Source: Pteria penguin
Lineage: Eukaryota > Mollusca > Bivalvia > Pterioida > Pteriidae
Assembly: GCA_035048485.1 (NCBI GenBank)
Contig: CM068585.1
Span: 1,109,001 to 1,173,000 of the forward strand
DNA length: 64,000 bases
Reading direction: 5' to 3'
Shown here: positions 49,089 to 61,395 of the stretch, piece by piece
How positions within the stretch are numbered: the first letter of the stretch is position 1
Layout: every line of letters begins with the position of its first letter
Notes under the pieces: model-generated
What the model saw: only the letters and a program-made list of their open reading frames with translations
Databases searched by the model: none
Told to the model about the DNA's origin: nothing
Position numbers and translations under genes: made by a program

Positions 49089-52000
49089 CGGTAACATTTT
49101 TTACCACTCGGAAGAAACAATAGTGACATAGCATCGGCAGATAGGCAGCAGTAAGTGCTACCGTCTACATCAATATAATACAAGCCTGTAACACACAAAT
49201 CTTCATGATAAAGTGACGTGATAAATAAGAGGTTTTATCAACATAGTCAAAAGTGATCTAAAAGGAGACCAGTTGTAAATATGAATGAAAAATAGATTTC
49301 CTACATCACCAGTAGATAATTATATTCACATACAGACGATTTATTAAGGGGTCTTTATGTGTATAATGAGTGTGCTGTGCTACTATATTAAACGCCATCA
49401 ATATTTGATATCAATAAATATTGTGTCCATACACAAATAATCAAACATGAATAGAATGCAGAAACTTGTATTACTCCGAATCTTTTCTCATCGATCCCAT
49501 GATCAACTGTTTTGTCATAACTTGTCTAGTAAATATTAATCGAACGGTACATGTAGCTCTTTTCTATAAGAACATTATCGTCTGCCTGGTTATTTGTACT
49601 CTTAAGTTGGTAATTAGGAGTTACCATGCTTGTGGTTTACAAGCTACAGGCTAATACCCTATCAGAAATTTCCGTTTCAAAGTTCAGGTAAAGCCTCGCA
49701 ATGAAACTCAATTTTTTACCGAGTATTCGCTGATACCCTATCAGGTTTTGTAAGACACAAGAATGATAACCCCATTCTAATGCATTTGACAAAAATAGAT
49801 ACAACTAGAGGCAATTCACAAAGACTTACGGTTCTCTACACCAAATCGCTTTTCACATTGACCTCAAATCAAAAACTGTAGAGTATCGTGACGTCAAAAA
49901 AAAAAAAAAAAATGCAGGGTATCATGACGTCATATCAAAAACTGCAGAGTTCATTCAGACGATTTTCATTTTATGATGTCATAAACAATTGCGTTATTTT
50001 TCGGAGTTTTTTTTTTCGACCTCAGATGACGTCATCACAATGAAAAATTGCAGTTTGTGGAAGGATGAATACTGTTGCAGTTTTGTTTTTGAATCGGACA
50101 GCCGTTTAGATCGCTTCACAAGCAAAATACATTAGAATAAATCCTTGTAGTGACTTTAACTTAAAGGACCAATAAACCGGAAACAAAATTATAGCATTTT
50201 GATTACAAAACCTATCTTAGCTTCGTCAAAGTCGTAGATATTCTGGTACAAAGATCATTATAATAAAGGAAAATAAATGGAGATATAAATCTGACAATCG
50301 GCGAAGAGAGAAATCATCTTGTAATACCACAAGGTTCAGGTCAAACACTTTTCTGTCATCATTTTAACGTTGTATGCAACTATTACAGTTCTCCTATTGC
50401 CAATCTCATCCATCAAGCGCCGAAAATATTAGCACCAAGAAGAGATATATTTACACGGATGAGATTTGGCGCAGTTGTTACAAGATTTTACTTTGGAAGA
50501 AATTAATCTTCATTGATCTAGAAAGGAAGGCATCGCCATAATCAAGCTAAGCCTACATATCAAAGTTCAATTTGGAAGTACTATCTCATCACATAAGGCA
50601 TATTTCGGAACTCTTGTGGCCTTGTGCATGCGATTTGATATATTGCATAGAATTTTGTCATATTTCCTATAAAAATATGTGTAGACATAATTCTATAATA
50701 AGAGAGAGAGAGAGAGAGCGGTGGTTAAGAACGGAAGTAAGAAAAGAAAGATAATACTTAATGTTTTAGGATATTAATTACACTTATTTTGTTAAAGGTC
50801 TTTAATTATTTCAATAGTAAAGAGGTATTTTCATTATGTATATTTCTGTTTTCAGGAAACCTAATTACTTATTCACTAAGCACGAGTGGCCCATTTTGTT
50901 TTTGTTGAAAGTGTCTGTTGATAATTTTTATATAGTGTGCATGGAAATTTAAAATGAATAAAAATTACCAGATATCATCGAAATTTGTAAGATATTTACA
51001 ATAAAGCAGACTTGGGGATACGCTCGGCGAGGTGCTCATACAGAGGCTTGATAAAATTTGGTAGCCCATTCAATACATATAGTTAATATAGTCAAAATTA
51101 TATAATTCACAGGTAGGTTTTTTTCAAGAAAGAGTACAAAATGCGGTAAAAGTGAATAAAATCACTTGCTAGGTTTTTCTTTTTTTAACGTTCTATTGCC
51201 CCTGTGTTTAGTACTATCTACGCTAACATACACACATTTCTCCAAGAATGATATATGCAAAATGAGATTTCTGTAATAGTATTTTTTTTTTATAATATAT
51301 TGATTTATGATCATGCTGTGTACCTGATGTTTCAGTGATAAACATCCCTTTTATGGATTGTAAAGTTTAAGGCTATTGCAAACTTTGGTGGTCATTCACT
51401 CTTCTTATCCTGTCCCTTGGTAGCTACTTTGCTCTACATTTTTTGATTTCTACATTTAAGCCTTGAACATTTTTGACAGTATGTTATCAAGTATCTATTT
51501 TGATGAATGCGATCTAGAATTGGGCGGTTTTGGACTCCTAACTTTATTTTTAGGCAAATATTGGGAAAAAATAGTAGAAGGCAATAAAAACAAAGCATTT
51601 ACTGATTAGACATTACTCTTTCTTAGAATACACCAGATGGGGAAGAAATTGTTAATCTCTTGTTTCCATTTCGTAGTTTATTCATACAATTATGAGATGT
51701 ATAGAGGAAATAACTGGACAATTTTTATAAGCTGTGCTAGAGCATAGTTCCCGGATGAGTGTTATGTTCTAAGTGCCAGTAGATAAATAAACTACTAGCT
51801 ACGAAATCGAACGCATGAAATCGTCACGGAGGAAATACTATGGTCGATACAATGATATTGTTGGACAGAATGAAAGAGAAAGGGAAAAACATCTGACTTA
51901 GATGTAGGGAAGATGTCACCATGGAGATGTACAGTAAAACTTGTAAACAAGTAAAGCAATACATGTATTGACATTACAAAAATATTGATTATACGACAGA

Positions 52001-52287
52001 ATTCCCCTTTCCAAAATTTTGTATGATATTCTGGTACACGATCATGTACTGTGACATCATTTAACCATTTGACAAATTACCTATATGATTTCACCACCGA
52101 GCAGGAGTGGTTTCTACGGAACATTTGGGTTCGGAGGGTGTTGTATGCTAGAAAGAGACACTCCATTCTTCAAGTCACATAATCTCATCCCAAATTAAAA
52201 TTTCACTCGCTGAAACCAGCACCGCCGAATTTGCAGATTTGACAGCCTGACAAACTTAACAGGACATCCAGAGGTACTATTTTGAAA
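47256..52287. other. Long intergenic stretch, few features
   Basis: (GA)n tracts occur at 49047-49086 and 50701-50719, with G-runs near 47336-47350. A repeat piece at 49973-50072 is shared with 2972-3080 ('gacctcagatgacgtcatca', 'aatgaaaaattgcagtttgt'). Degraded PLE 3'-UTR-like pieces lie at about 48655-48760 and 51880-51990. I see no gene. Confidence 0.5.
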
Positions 52288-52482
52288 TTATGTAAAGATG
52301 ATGGATAAATCCAAACCACAAGTCCAAAAACCATGAAACCATAGGACATACAAAATCAGTGAAAATGAAAAACAAATGGAAAATAACAAAATATGTCCAC
52401 TTGAAGAGCATATGTGAACCCCTGTGATGAAGTGAGATCAGGTGCCCGGGGAGAGTGAGCATCTCCTGCTCGCTAGCAACAC
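52288..52482 (+). repeat. Dispersed repeat R1, full copy
   Basis: Nearly identical to 37405-37590, from 'gatgatggataaatccaaac' through 'caggtgcccggggagagtga' to 'catctcctgctcgctagcaa'. A further diverged piece of its end lies at about 52995-53045. Confidence 0.9.
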
Positions 52483-53049
52483 CCTCACATATACCCTGTA
52501 GAAAGAGTCAAATCGTGTGAATTCCATATGTATTTATATATGGAGAAGTCGAAGTAGGTAACCTTCTAGTATAGAAGGTGTCAAATCTGTGTAAAGTGGT
52601 CATTATACTCTTGATGAAAATACACAGTGTAGCTACTCTGGAAGCTTGTTTACTTTCGTAAAAGATGTTTGGTCCGAACCCAATTGATGACACGTCTATT
52701 CGAGGAATCAAAGTATATCAGGAAGATTATACTCAGCATATGGACCAGTTATCACTACACCTATAATATATTAAGCGATAACGAAATTCCCCGCTTAATA
52801 ACCTTCTGCATGTACACAATCCGCTTAAATATTCTATAGTATGAAACATTGTATCCATGCTTAGATTGTTTTGTTTAGTATCGTAAAAACAAAGAAGTAC
52901 CGAAGGGTAAACCATATCTTATAGCCCATGGAATAAAGGAGACAATAGCGTGTTAAGTGTCATATTCAGACAAATGCGCGCCCCAATAAAATCGAGGTGA
53001 GACCAGGTGTACGGGAGGAGTAAGTGTTTCCAGGTTGCATGCATCACCC

Positions 53050-54055
53050 GTCGCAAAAGTCCTGCAATAACCTTTCAAACCTATAAAGTGATTAAAATCA
53101 ATCAAACAAAATGGATTTGGTTTTATACTCACGAGTACATTACGGATCTGTGTTGAATCCATTATATGCTACATAGCAAATTTTTATATGATTTTTTATA
53201 TGTTGAAGAGGCCAAGAAAAAAAAATTATTTCATAGAATTACGTAATTTGTAAAATTATTTCGCAGTTATTTTACTTTATTAATCATGTTGAAGTTATTG
53301 TTTAGGTGAACACAAAGAGATCTATTGTCATAGTAATCAAACAGAAGAACAGAGAAGTATTAAAAGCTTTGAATTCATATAGGAATTCTGATTTTAAATG
53401 AGATATGATATAAAAAGGACTGAATACAATAATGAGAGACGAAATGCATAAGCTTTTAGAAAGACAATAGAAGAAATAATTTTCAAACTAAAGCGCTTCA
53501 TGAAAGAAAATGATTACCAATAAATTAAAGAATTCGCCGTGTCCTCAAACGTAATTTATATTAAAAGGTTTTCTTGCAATCTCATATAGTTTACAACGTC
53601 GCCTTTGATCTTTGTAGTAATAGTGTTCGCTGTAAATGGAGTTGACGTTCGTGATAACTTTCTGGAGGTATAGTTTACATGCTGAATAGATTTAGTCTCA
53701 TTGACCAATTACCTGTAATCAATACACACTCGGTGATACTCATCGCCTAATTATCGTGTCAACGATATGTTCCCGATCAATTGCACCAAAAAGTATAAAT
53801 TACAACATCGCGTGTAAATTCCCTGAAAGACATCGTTGATTCGGTATGTGTCACTTCCGTCATAAAGGGCTTATAATGCTGTTTATGAAGTATGTTGTGT
53901 TATTGAATTCATACAATAAAGGTAAGCTCTAAGTTCATTTTCCTAACTTCTAAGTTCATTTTTTTTATCCAAGATAAGCATCTAAAATATACAAAGAGAA
54001 CAATATATTAAAAACTCCACTTCTAGTAAACTTTCCATGTCATGCAATTAGTTTT
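53050..54055. other. Intergenic stretch, nothing recognised
   Basis: AT-rich sequence with no frames of note and no repeat ends that I can identify. Confidence 0.45.
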
Positions 54056-54067
54056 CACATTTTTGTG

Positions 54068-54250
54068 GGGGGGCAGGCTTGGTGTAGTGGTTAAGCGCTT
54101 GGCTTGCGGCGCCGACAATCCGGGTTCGATTCCCGGGTTGCGCCACTATGTTTAAGAGGTTGGTAACCTCCTGCTTCCATGTCGCGATATAACTGAAATA
54201 TTGTTGAAAGCGACGTAAAACACCAATCAACCAACCAACCAACCAACCAA
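54068..54250 (+). mobile_element. tRNA-derived SINE (family B), full length
   Basis: The head starts CAGGCTTGGTGTAGTGGTTA (A box TGGTGTAGTGG) and has a perfect B box GGTTCGATTCC near 54124. The body is 'ggttggtaacctcctgcttc' and 'gaaatattgttgaaagcgac', and the tail is (ACCA)n. It is flanked by a perfect 12-bp duplication CACATTTTTGTG (54056-54067 and 54251-54262). The head does not fold into a tRNA acceptor stem, so it is not a tRNA gene. Confidence 0.94.
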
Positions 54251-54583
54251 CACATTTTTGTGTCAATGTTGCTCTTTGACAAAAAAAAAAGCTTAAAAGA
54301 AGCACCATTTATTAGATAAGTAGTGAGAAATATTGTTAGCTACATGCGTTCTAATGTATCTCAATATCATGATAAAGTCAAAATGAATAAAATGCGACTC
54401 GAGAATGTCTAGATTACAATGGTGATGACAAAATGTACTTAGTACGTATGTTTAATCTAACAAACCAAAATGAATTCAATAGCTCATAATTAATGGAAAG
54501 TAAGGGAATATACGCGATGTGGGAAACTTAGCATACTCTTGGAAACAATGTATTAATGAGATCAATGAGACTCTTGTAACGAA

Positions 54584-54752
54584 AGAAAATAAGACACCCG
54601 GCTCGGCGGCATGTCCAAAGTAGCCGGAGGCATTCAGAGAAAATAAGACCTCCGACTCGGCGGCATGTCCAAAGTAGCCGGAGGCATTCAGAGAAAATAA
54701 GACATCCGACTCGGCGGCATGTCCAAAGTAGCCGGAGGCATTCAGAGAAAAT
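54584..54752. repeat. 54-bp tandem repeat, 3 copies
   Basis: The unit is AGAAAATAAGACCTCCGACT then 'cggcggcatgtccaaagtag' and 'ccggaggcattcag'. The copies are almost identical (54584, 54638, 54692). It is GC-richer than its surroundings. Confidence 0.95.
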
Positions 54753-54759
54753 AAGAATA

Positions 54760-57700
54760 TGTATTTAAAAATCTATCACAAAAATATTCGATTATAAGGC
54801 AGTTGCGAACTTATGAAATAAAGATAACACAAACCTTAACAAATATTTGATAGCAGAACAGTACCGATTGCATACAGCCAGGGAAATGAAGCAAACTTGT
54901 TTTTGTCATAAAAAATGTCATTGTAATAAAGATGCACATACTTTGTCATTTTTCTAAACAAGAAAACTTTACTACAGTTAGAAACCTTAACTTTTCTTTG
55001 ATTTCCAAATATCAATTAACGTCCACTTTGGTACGTTTTTGTTAGTGCTACATTGATATTACATGAGTAAGGTTATTATTTTCTAAAATATTATATATTA
55101 TAAAGTATTATTAAATATCACATTATTTCTCATTTTAATAAAAAGTTATGAAAAAGTTACTTATTACAAGTGTATGTTTGCATGTATAATTTTATATATT
55201 ACGATATGTTCATGTATTTAAAGATGGAGTAAGATAACGTAATTCGGACACCACATTTCAATACGAATCGTTAACGCTACATATATAAGCCTTGTAAATG
55301 AGCAAACTGTATCATTGGTTCTTCATTTAATCAGTGAAATGAACTGATCGAATTGCTCACGATCAGAAACATTTGCACACTACAGTGTAAAATGCAATGA
55401 TGAAGTTGAATTCTGATTTCTTATATTAGATGAAGTAATAAGTGTCTCATTTTACAATCGTAAAACACGATATGTTTACCACTTAAAATGTCTGGATACA
55501 TATATCAATCAATAACCAAACATGTTAATATCATTCCAACTTTGATATGGATGCTCCCCGTTTCGTATTTATCACATAATTATATTCATATTCCATAGTA
55601 CTTCTCAGACATTGACTTATGGGTCTGTTTGTGTATAAAAGTTGCCAGTTTCCCCTGGTATTGGACTTGTGGGGAATAATTGCAGATTTGTCGAGGCTTA
55701 CTGACCCTTTTTGGCATTCCCTTTATCATAATATTTATTTAATTATTTATTTTTTGGACTCAATATCTGAATTCATCAATAAAGCTAATTCCAGGTACAG
55801 ATACGCAATATGTTAATTAATTATTAAGATACGAAACAAAGGGTAAACACGTAAGTCTATAAAATGGAGATAAAGTTTTATAGCGGACATGGATAATCAA
55901 AGTCCCTTTGAAATATTAAAGAGCTTAGCTCTTTTTATTATATCATAAGATATAAGAGAGGGATAATTGCATTTCCAATAATCACATTTCAACAAGCTCT
56001 CATAAATATCTTATAATCAATGGTGAAAAGGGAGTGTTCAGTATAATCATTCTCGAATACTGATCACAATGTATTTAAACTTCTGGTGTCACATCATTGT
56101 GACGAATACTGATCACGATGTATTTAAACTTCTGGTGTCACATCATTGTGACGATTGTGGATTTCGAAACAATATCTTGGATTTGTACTTGTTGACATAT
56201 ACATTCATGAAAATTTGGACACTTTAGATTTTAAGTATATACTTCTAAATCTGTGTGAAAACAAATAAGATTATCATAAAATGAACAGTATCTACTTCAC
56301 ACACAGCTCTGCTTTTCGTTTGTTTGATTCTTTAGTACAGTGCTGAATAATATGTGTTTCGTCTGTATTTAAGGGCATTCATGGCGGATATGGCTAACAA
56401 AACAGGAGAGGTTTACTCCTTCTGGGCACCTGTTTTCACCTGTGAATATCAGGGGTCCGTGAATGTCCACCGTGGTACATTGTTGTTAGTGCCATACTTA
56501 TGTGACAGTATTTTCTTCGTATTTTACCTTAGCTTTCACATTTAGGTCAACTTGTTAATTCATTTGCTCTTCAGATACTTACACTTTGAATTTTCATCAT
56601 TTTGGTCTTCGGTCAACACTTACGAGACATGGAATGTCAAAATGCGCATCTGGTGGGCTACATCTATACACTTTTAAATGTTCTTATATTTATCATTACC
56701 ATTGGTATTGATACAGCTGCTGGTCAACTGTTAGTACACGAGGGTATCCACACATTCAGTTGTCAGAAATTCTGCACTAACCAAAATTTAAACTTACAAT
56801 TCACGGTGGCAACAGTTATTAAATTAAGGAGTATCTCACTCATGCACAGCTCTGTCCTTTTTCATGTATTGTATAGCTCTATGGTGACTTCTGCCACATA
56901 ACTGAGCCAGTAACTCCTCTTTTTTCTTAGACTGATACCTCGTCTCTTACATTTAGGTCAATCTGGTAATCAGTGCTTGCACTTCAAATATTTGCACTTA
57001 ATTTAACTCCTATGAAGTCTATAGGTTAAGTCTATAGGTTGTATTTTGTAGTTTTGAGCAAATGTTTGTATGTGCTCTGAAGATGAGTTACCAAGTATCA
57101 AAACAGAAGAAGAGGAATATAAATGATTATAGGTGGTTTATGCAAATATTGCATAATGTTGAACACGTTAAACTGCAGAATATTGGTGTAATTTAAAGTT
57201 ACTATTTACAGTTCTTTTATATCATGGGACAATTTTTGGAACCTTATCTTATTGAGTTTCTTTAAAGAAATAGAAACTTCTTGCAGAATGAGAATATGGT
57301 AATAAATAAACCTATGCGTATTGATGAGTTCGTTCCCTGGCTTGAAAATGATAAATAAATGGTAGTTATTATGCCATTTCGGATTTCTAACGCAAGTATT
57401 TATTTGCAATAACAAGTTATCATAGCCATCAATAATGTCATTTAGAATTAGCAAAAGCTGTATTATTTAACATGCCTACCAGATATGCTGCACCTCATTG
57501 ATTTATAACCGCAATTGATAAGACGTTGATCTGATATGTCATCCATGATAATGCATGGTAAAATGTTGTAAATCAGTACTTTACAGTGTTTTGTTTTTGA
57601 CAATTATTATACAACATGACGACTCAGCTGTAAATTAATCTTAATTGACAAGAGGGCGATATTTCATTTCTGGGAAGTCTTTAGGTTATTTTTGAGCAAA

Positions 57701-58195
57701 ACTGTATATGGGCAATGGGGATGAGGAAGTAAGCCAAGGTCGACAGCAAGTGGTTTGTATAACGATGTCGAATTAAGGAATATCAATTCAATCTGAAACT
57801 TATCTCGAATTAAACTTGCGGATAATCACTAATGACGCTTGCTCAGGACAAGTGGAGAACCTTTTAACGACGCTTCATATACGATTATATGTATAACGTC
57901 ATAGATACAAGTATTGTAAGTAACCGAGCGACATATTCCATTACAGGCATTATTCTAATCGAATATGATCAAACAAAGAAACACTTTTGGAAGAAAACAT
58001 AAAGACTGACTCAGCCGTATGTCAAAAGTCATCACAGAAAAAAAACCCAATAAAGACAGACATAGCAAAACATTCAATATTAATTTAAGACCAACAGGCT
58101 ACCAAATATGAAAGTTCTTAAACATACACACAAAAAATGTGTAATACATAAAAATTACTATTAAAAGTATAAAAAAAGAGGTCAGTTATAGCCTA
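54760..58195. other. Intergenic stretch with minor repeat pieces
   Basis: At 56042-56155 a 59-bp segment ('gaatactgatcacaatgtat') is duplicated in tandem. At 56560-56860 there are parts of the 39520 repeat. At 56866-56930 there is a short PLE 3'-UTR piece in plus orientation. A degraded PLE-type leader lies at about 57985-58060. No gene is seen. Confidence 0.5.
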
Positions 58196-58752
58196 CCGTG
58201 TTCTGCTTTTCAGACAGCGAGCTACGGTCCTTGTTCCTTCGGAGTCAAACTGACAGTCAGAGGGGACAAATTTCAGGACCTAGTCTCCTCTGAGGATGAT
58301 TAGACACTGCACGTCATAGAGTCTCAATCGCCCTGTTATTCAGGGTACAACACTCCAAAACAAAAACGGCTGTAAAGGAATCCAGTATAAGACTTATTGT
58401 CTTATCGATGATCTTAAGGTCAATTTGTCGTTTCAAAACTTGATGTGATGTAATCATCGGAGCTTTTTACCATTCTAAGTATATATACAAGGTAATCGTA
58501 GAAACGTGGATGGGAGATTCCGTGGGACACATAATTTTGAAAGTATTTTTTCCGAATTTTGATAAAAGCTCTAAAAGTGTTTTCCTCATTTTTTATTTTG
58601 TATCTTTCAAAAGTTTAGAAGTTATTTGTAAAGTTTTTGTTATAAAATAAAAAACCTCAGTACAGGCACTAGCAAGTCGACCCAATTAGGAAATGTCAAT
58701 AACATATGGCGGAATCTGGGAACATCGCCACCTTACCACGGAAAATTAACAA

Positions 58753-58949
58753 TAGACCCTTTTCACGTTAAGCTTCATTCGGTTCACTTTTGACTTTTCA
58801 TGCCCACCAGAACAATCAAATTAGGTCATTGCATAATAGTGCATGCTAGGATCTGACGTAATATGACGTCATTTGATTATGTTGGTGGGCGGAAGTGGCG
58901 TTATTTTTTAAGAAAAAGTTCCGAATGAAAGTAAACGTAAAAGGGTCTA
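58753..58949. mobile_element. ~197-bp palindromic MITE with TA target site
   Basis: The ends TAGACCCTTTTCACGTTAAG and CGTAAAAGGGTCTA are inverted and bounded by TA. The inner arms GCCCACCAGAACAATCAAAT and TGATTATGTTGGTGGGC also pair, so the whole element folds back. The TA duplication and length fit a Tc1/mariner-type MITE. Confidence 0.85.
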
Positions 58950-58950
58950 T

Positions 58951-59092
58951 AGCTTAGTTGGTTGATTGGTGTTTTACGTCGCTTCAACAATATTTCAGTT
59001 ATATCGCGACATGGAAGCAGGAGGTTACCAACCTGTTAAAGTTAGTGGCACAACCTGGGAACCGAACCCTGGTCGTCGCCGCCGCAAGAATT
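58951..59092 (-). mobile_element. 5'-truncated SINE (family B), minus orientation
   Basis: The sequence from 'gttggttgattggtgtttta' to 'gaaccctggtcg' and 'gccgccgcaag' is the reverse complement of the 54068 copy, lacking its A-box end. It abuts the MITE at 58949 on one side and resumes PLE coding sequence on the other. Confidence 0.88.
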
Positions 59093-59514
59093 AAAGATCC
59101 AAAGTCTTCATGTATATCGTAGATACAAGTCTGTATATAGTATTTATCATTATTCTTGATACCGAGGTCCAAATATGGTGATTCTTTATTAGATTTTGTT
59201 GGCTTTATTGAGTTGTAGTTCCCGAGGATAGATGTCTTTAATTTAATTTTCAAACTCAGTGCTATCGATGGCAAGAATGTCATCAATATATCTAAATGTG
59301 TTATAAATTTATCATTAAAGTCAAAAGTTTAAAGTTTTGAAGTTAAATTATAAAGTCCCTCTCATAACAAAACAAAAACAGGTCTACCATAAAAGGGGCG
59401 CAGTTTGGTACATAGGAATTTCATCTTTTTGTCTATATACCTTGCGTCTAATTGTACATAGATATTGCCCTTAAGAAAAGAGATAGCATTACAAATCTCA
59501 TTGCAAGTTCAAAA

Positions 59515-60139
59515 CATGTACAAGAGAAAACAGAAGACATCTGACAAAGCTGTATGACACAAATCACAAATGATATGCACAAAAAATAACAACAACAACA
59601 ACAACAACAACAACAATAATAATAATAACAAATAAAAAAAGAGGAGTTACCGGCTCAGTTATGTGGCAGAAGTCACCATGGAGCTGTACAATAAATGAAT
59701 ATAAATAATATAATAGAACATTTAACACATTACAAAAATATTTGATTGTAGTGCAATTACGATACCGACTTAGGACGGTCATTTCATTTGACAAAAGCCA
59801 AACAAATGGTGTGGTTAACCGGTTTACGGGCCCACCTTCCCATTCACCGTAACAGCAGAACAATCAAAAGACGTACATTTAAAAATTTATAAATAATCCT
59901 CCATGTAAAGAACAAGGGTCAACAGGTATCGCATATTGAGAGGTCATAAAAATATCAACACGTTAGGTATTGTAAAACACATAATGGTATAAAAATATAT
60001 GCGACATCAACATGATAAACCGTGTTCTGCCAGTCTGAAAGCGAGCTAAGACCCTAGATCTGTAGGAGTCCCGACTAACAGTCAGAGGGGACGAGGTTCA
60101 GGACCATGTCTCCTCTGAAAGAGGTTTGGACAAGGCCCG
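59515..60139 (-). mobile_element. PLE 3' untranslated region of the truncated copy
   Basis: It follows the stop codon at 60140-60142 and runs to 'acaagagaaaacagaagaca' near 59520. It includes a (CAA)n tract at 59586-59615 and the motif 'ggagtcccgactaacagtca' at about 60067-60086, the seed of the 39-bp satellite further right. Confidence 0.8.
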
Positions 60140-60539
60140 TCATATAGTCCCCACCGCCCTGTTAGTCAGCGTGCAACGTTCAAGTAAAAGTCTGCATAAG
60201 GCTGTAGAGGGGCCAAATACAAGACCTATAGTTTTTTTGATGATCTCAATATCATATTGTCTATTTAGAAGACGTTTGACTATTTTATTACATGATAAAA
60301 TAACGTTATCGGAGCCTTTTACTTTCCTTAGTTTATATACGAGATCACCGTAAAAATAAGGATGGGAAATTCCATTGGATACATACTGTTGAAAAGAAAT
60401 ATTTCCAAATTTAGATAGAAGTTCTGAATAAGATCTGAAGAATTTGCCGAATGTTTTTCTTAGCTTGTGATATCTGTAACTCTGAGTTAAATGTTTAGTA
60501 GTAATTTGTAAATTTCGTTTATGAAAGTCCAAAACATCC

Positions 60540-60541
<2 letters not shown>
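60140..60541 (-). pseudogene. PLE polyprotein C-terminal fragment (5'-truncated copy)
   Basis: This open frame of 133 codons (MDVLDFHKRNLQITTKHLTQ to NRAVGTI) is nearly identical to the C-terminal part of the frame at 63426-63902. The ATG is simply an internal Met; the real protein continues upstream in other copies. The copy is cut at 60541, where an (AAT)n tract begins. The segment lies downstream of the reverse transcriptase domain and shows no GIY-YIG motif. It is not a functional gene. Confidence 0.85.

Positions 60542-60606
<65 letters not shown>
60540..60606. repeat. (AAT)n microsatellite at the PLE truncation point
   Basis: An uninterrupted run of about 22 AAT units starts exactly where the PLE coding homology stops. 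Confidence 0.97.
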
Positions 60607-60944
60607 GTATAACATAATATCTAATAATATTCTAATTATAAATTATTATTGAAAACGAAATATGATATTTGTGAATTGCTGTCAGTTTACAGTTAAATTG
60701 GAAGACAGATATTAAAACAGGAATATTTCCGACGCTAGAACTCGAATTAGAATACTCCTTCAACTACTAAGTTCAGTTGGATGTACAGAGAGGTTATGTA
60801 TTATTAGATGATAAATATAAAACACGAGGCACTAATAAATATTAGGACATATATACGAGTATAAATTTAGTGCTCCACGTGCGCATGTCGACATTTTGTT
60901 TATCTTCAACCAATGGCCAAAACGGTGGAAATCCAAAGTGTAGA

Positions 60945-61395
60945 TATTTGAAAGAGAAAACTGAAAACATCTGACGAAGCTGTCTGACAAAAATAACCAA
61001 GGACACGCACACAAAAAATGACAACAGTAGAATAAACACTGAAGAACGACATTACAAAAATATTAGATTGTGCTGCAGTTTCGATACAGATTTAGGACGG
61101 TCAATTGAAGTAACAAACGTCATTCAGTTGGTGTGGTTAACCAGTTTACGGGCGTCCACTTTCCCATCCACCGCAAAAGCAACACAATCAAAGCGCACAC
61201 ATTAAAAAAATTATAAATATTTCTCCATAGAGAGAACAAAGATCAACAGGTATCTCAAGAAGAGAGGTCATAAAAATTTAACTACACACTAAAAGTTTGT
61301 AGAATGATATGTTTCTATCAAAAATATGTAAGGCGACATCAACATAAGTAAACCGTGTTCTGCCCGTCTGTAAGCCGAGCTCAGATCCTTTATCA
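60945..61395 (-). mobile_element. PLE 3'-UTR copy leading into the 39-bp satellite
   Basis: The blocks 'gagaaaactgaaaacatctg', 'cgatacagatttaggacggt', 'tatgtaaggcgacatcaaca' and 'gtctgtaagccgagctcag' match 35820-36232 and 59515-60050. Instead of continuing into the coding region, the sequence enters the tandem array at 61396. Confidence 0.85.

Larger units (their letters stand above)
58200..59510 (-). pseudogene. Old Penelope-like element copy with RT motifs, interrupted by two insertions
   Basis: The minus strand shows the reverse transcriptase motif B region NCAPFMVDLFLFCYERDFI (59350-59406) and motif C YIDD (59279-59290). It then continues with an ESPYLDLGIKNNDK-type segment and a stretch homologous to the C-terminal coding region and 3' UTR of the copies at 60140 and 63426. 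In-frame stops and frameshifts are frequent. A MITE and a SINE (58753-59090) split it between the segment ending about HEDF and the next conserved segment. The Penelope-like assignment rests on motif resemblance and is inference. Confidence 0.8.

Noticed and set aside
54068..54140. Possible tRNA gene
   Set aside because: The A and B boxes are good, but the 5' and 3' ends do not pair as an acceptor stem, and a SINE body, tail and target-site duplication follow. The same applies to the heads at 19290, 23774, 27167 and 37835.
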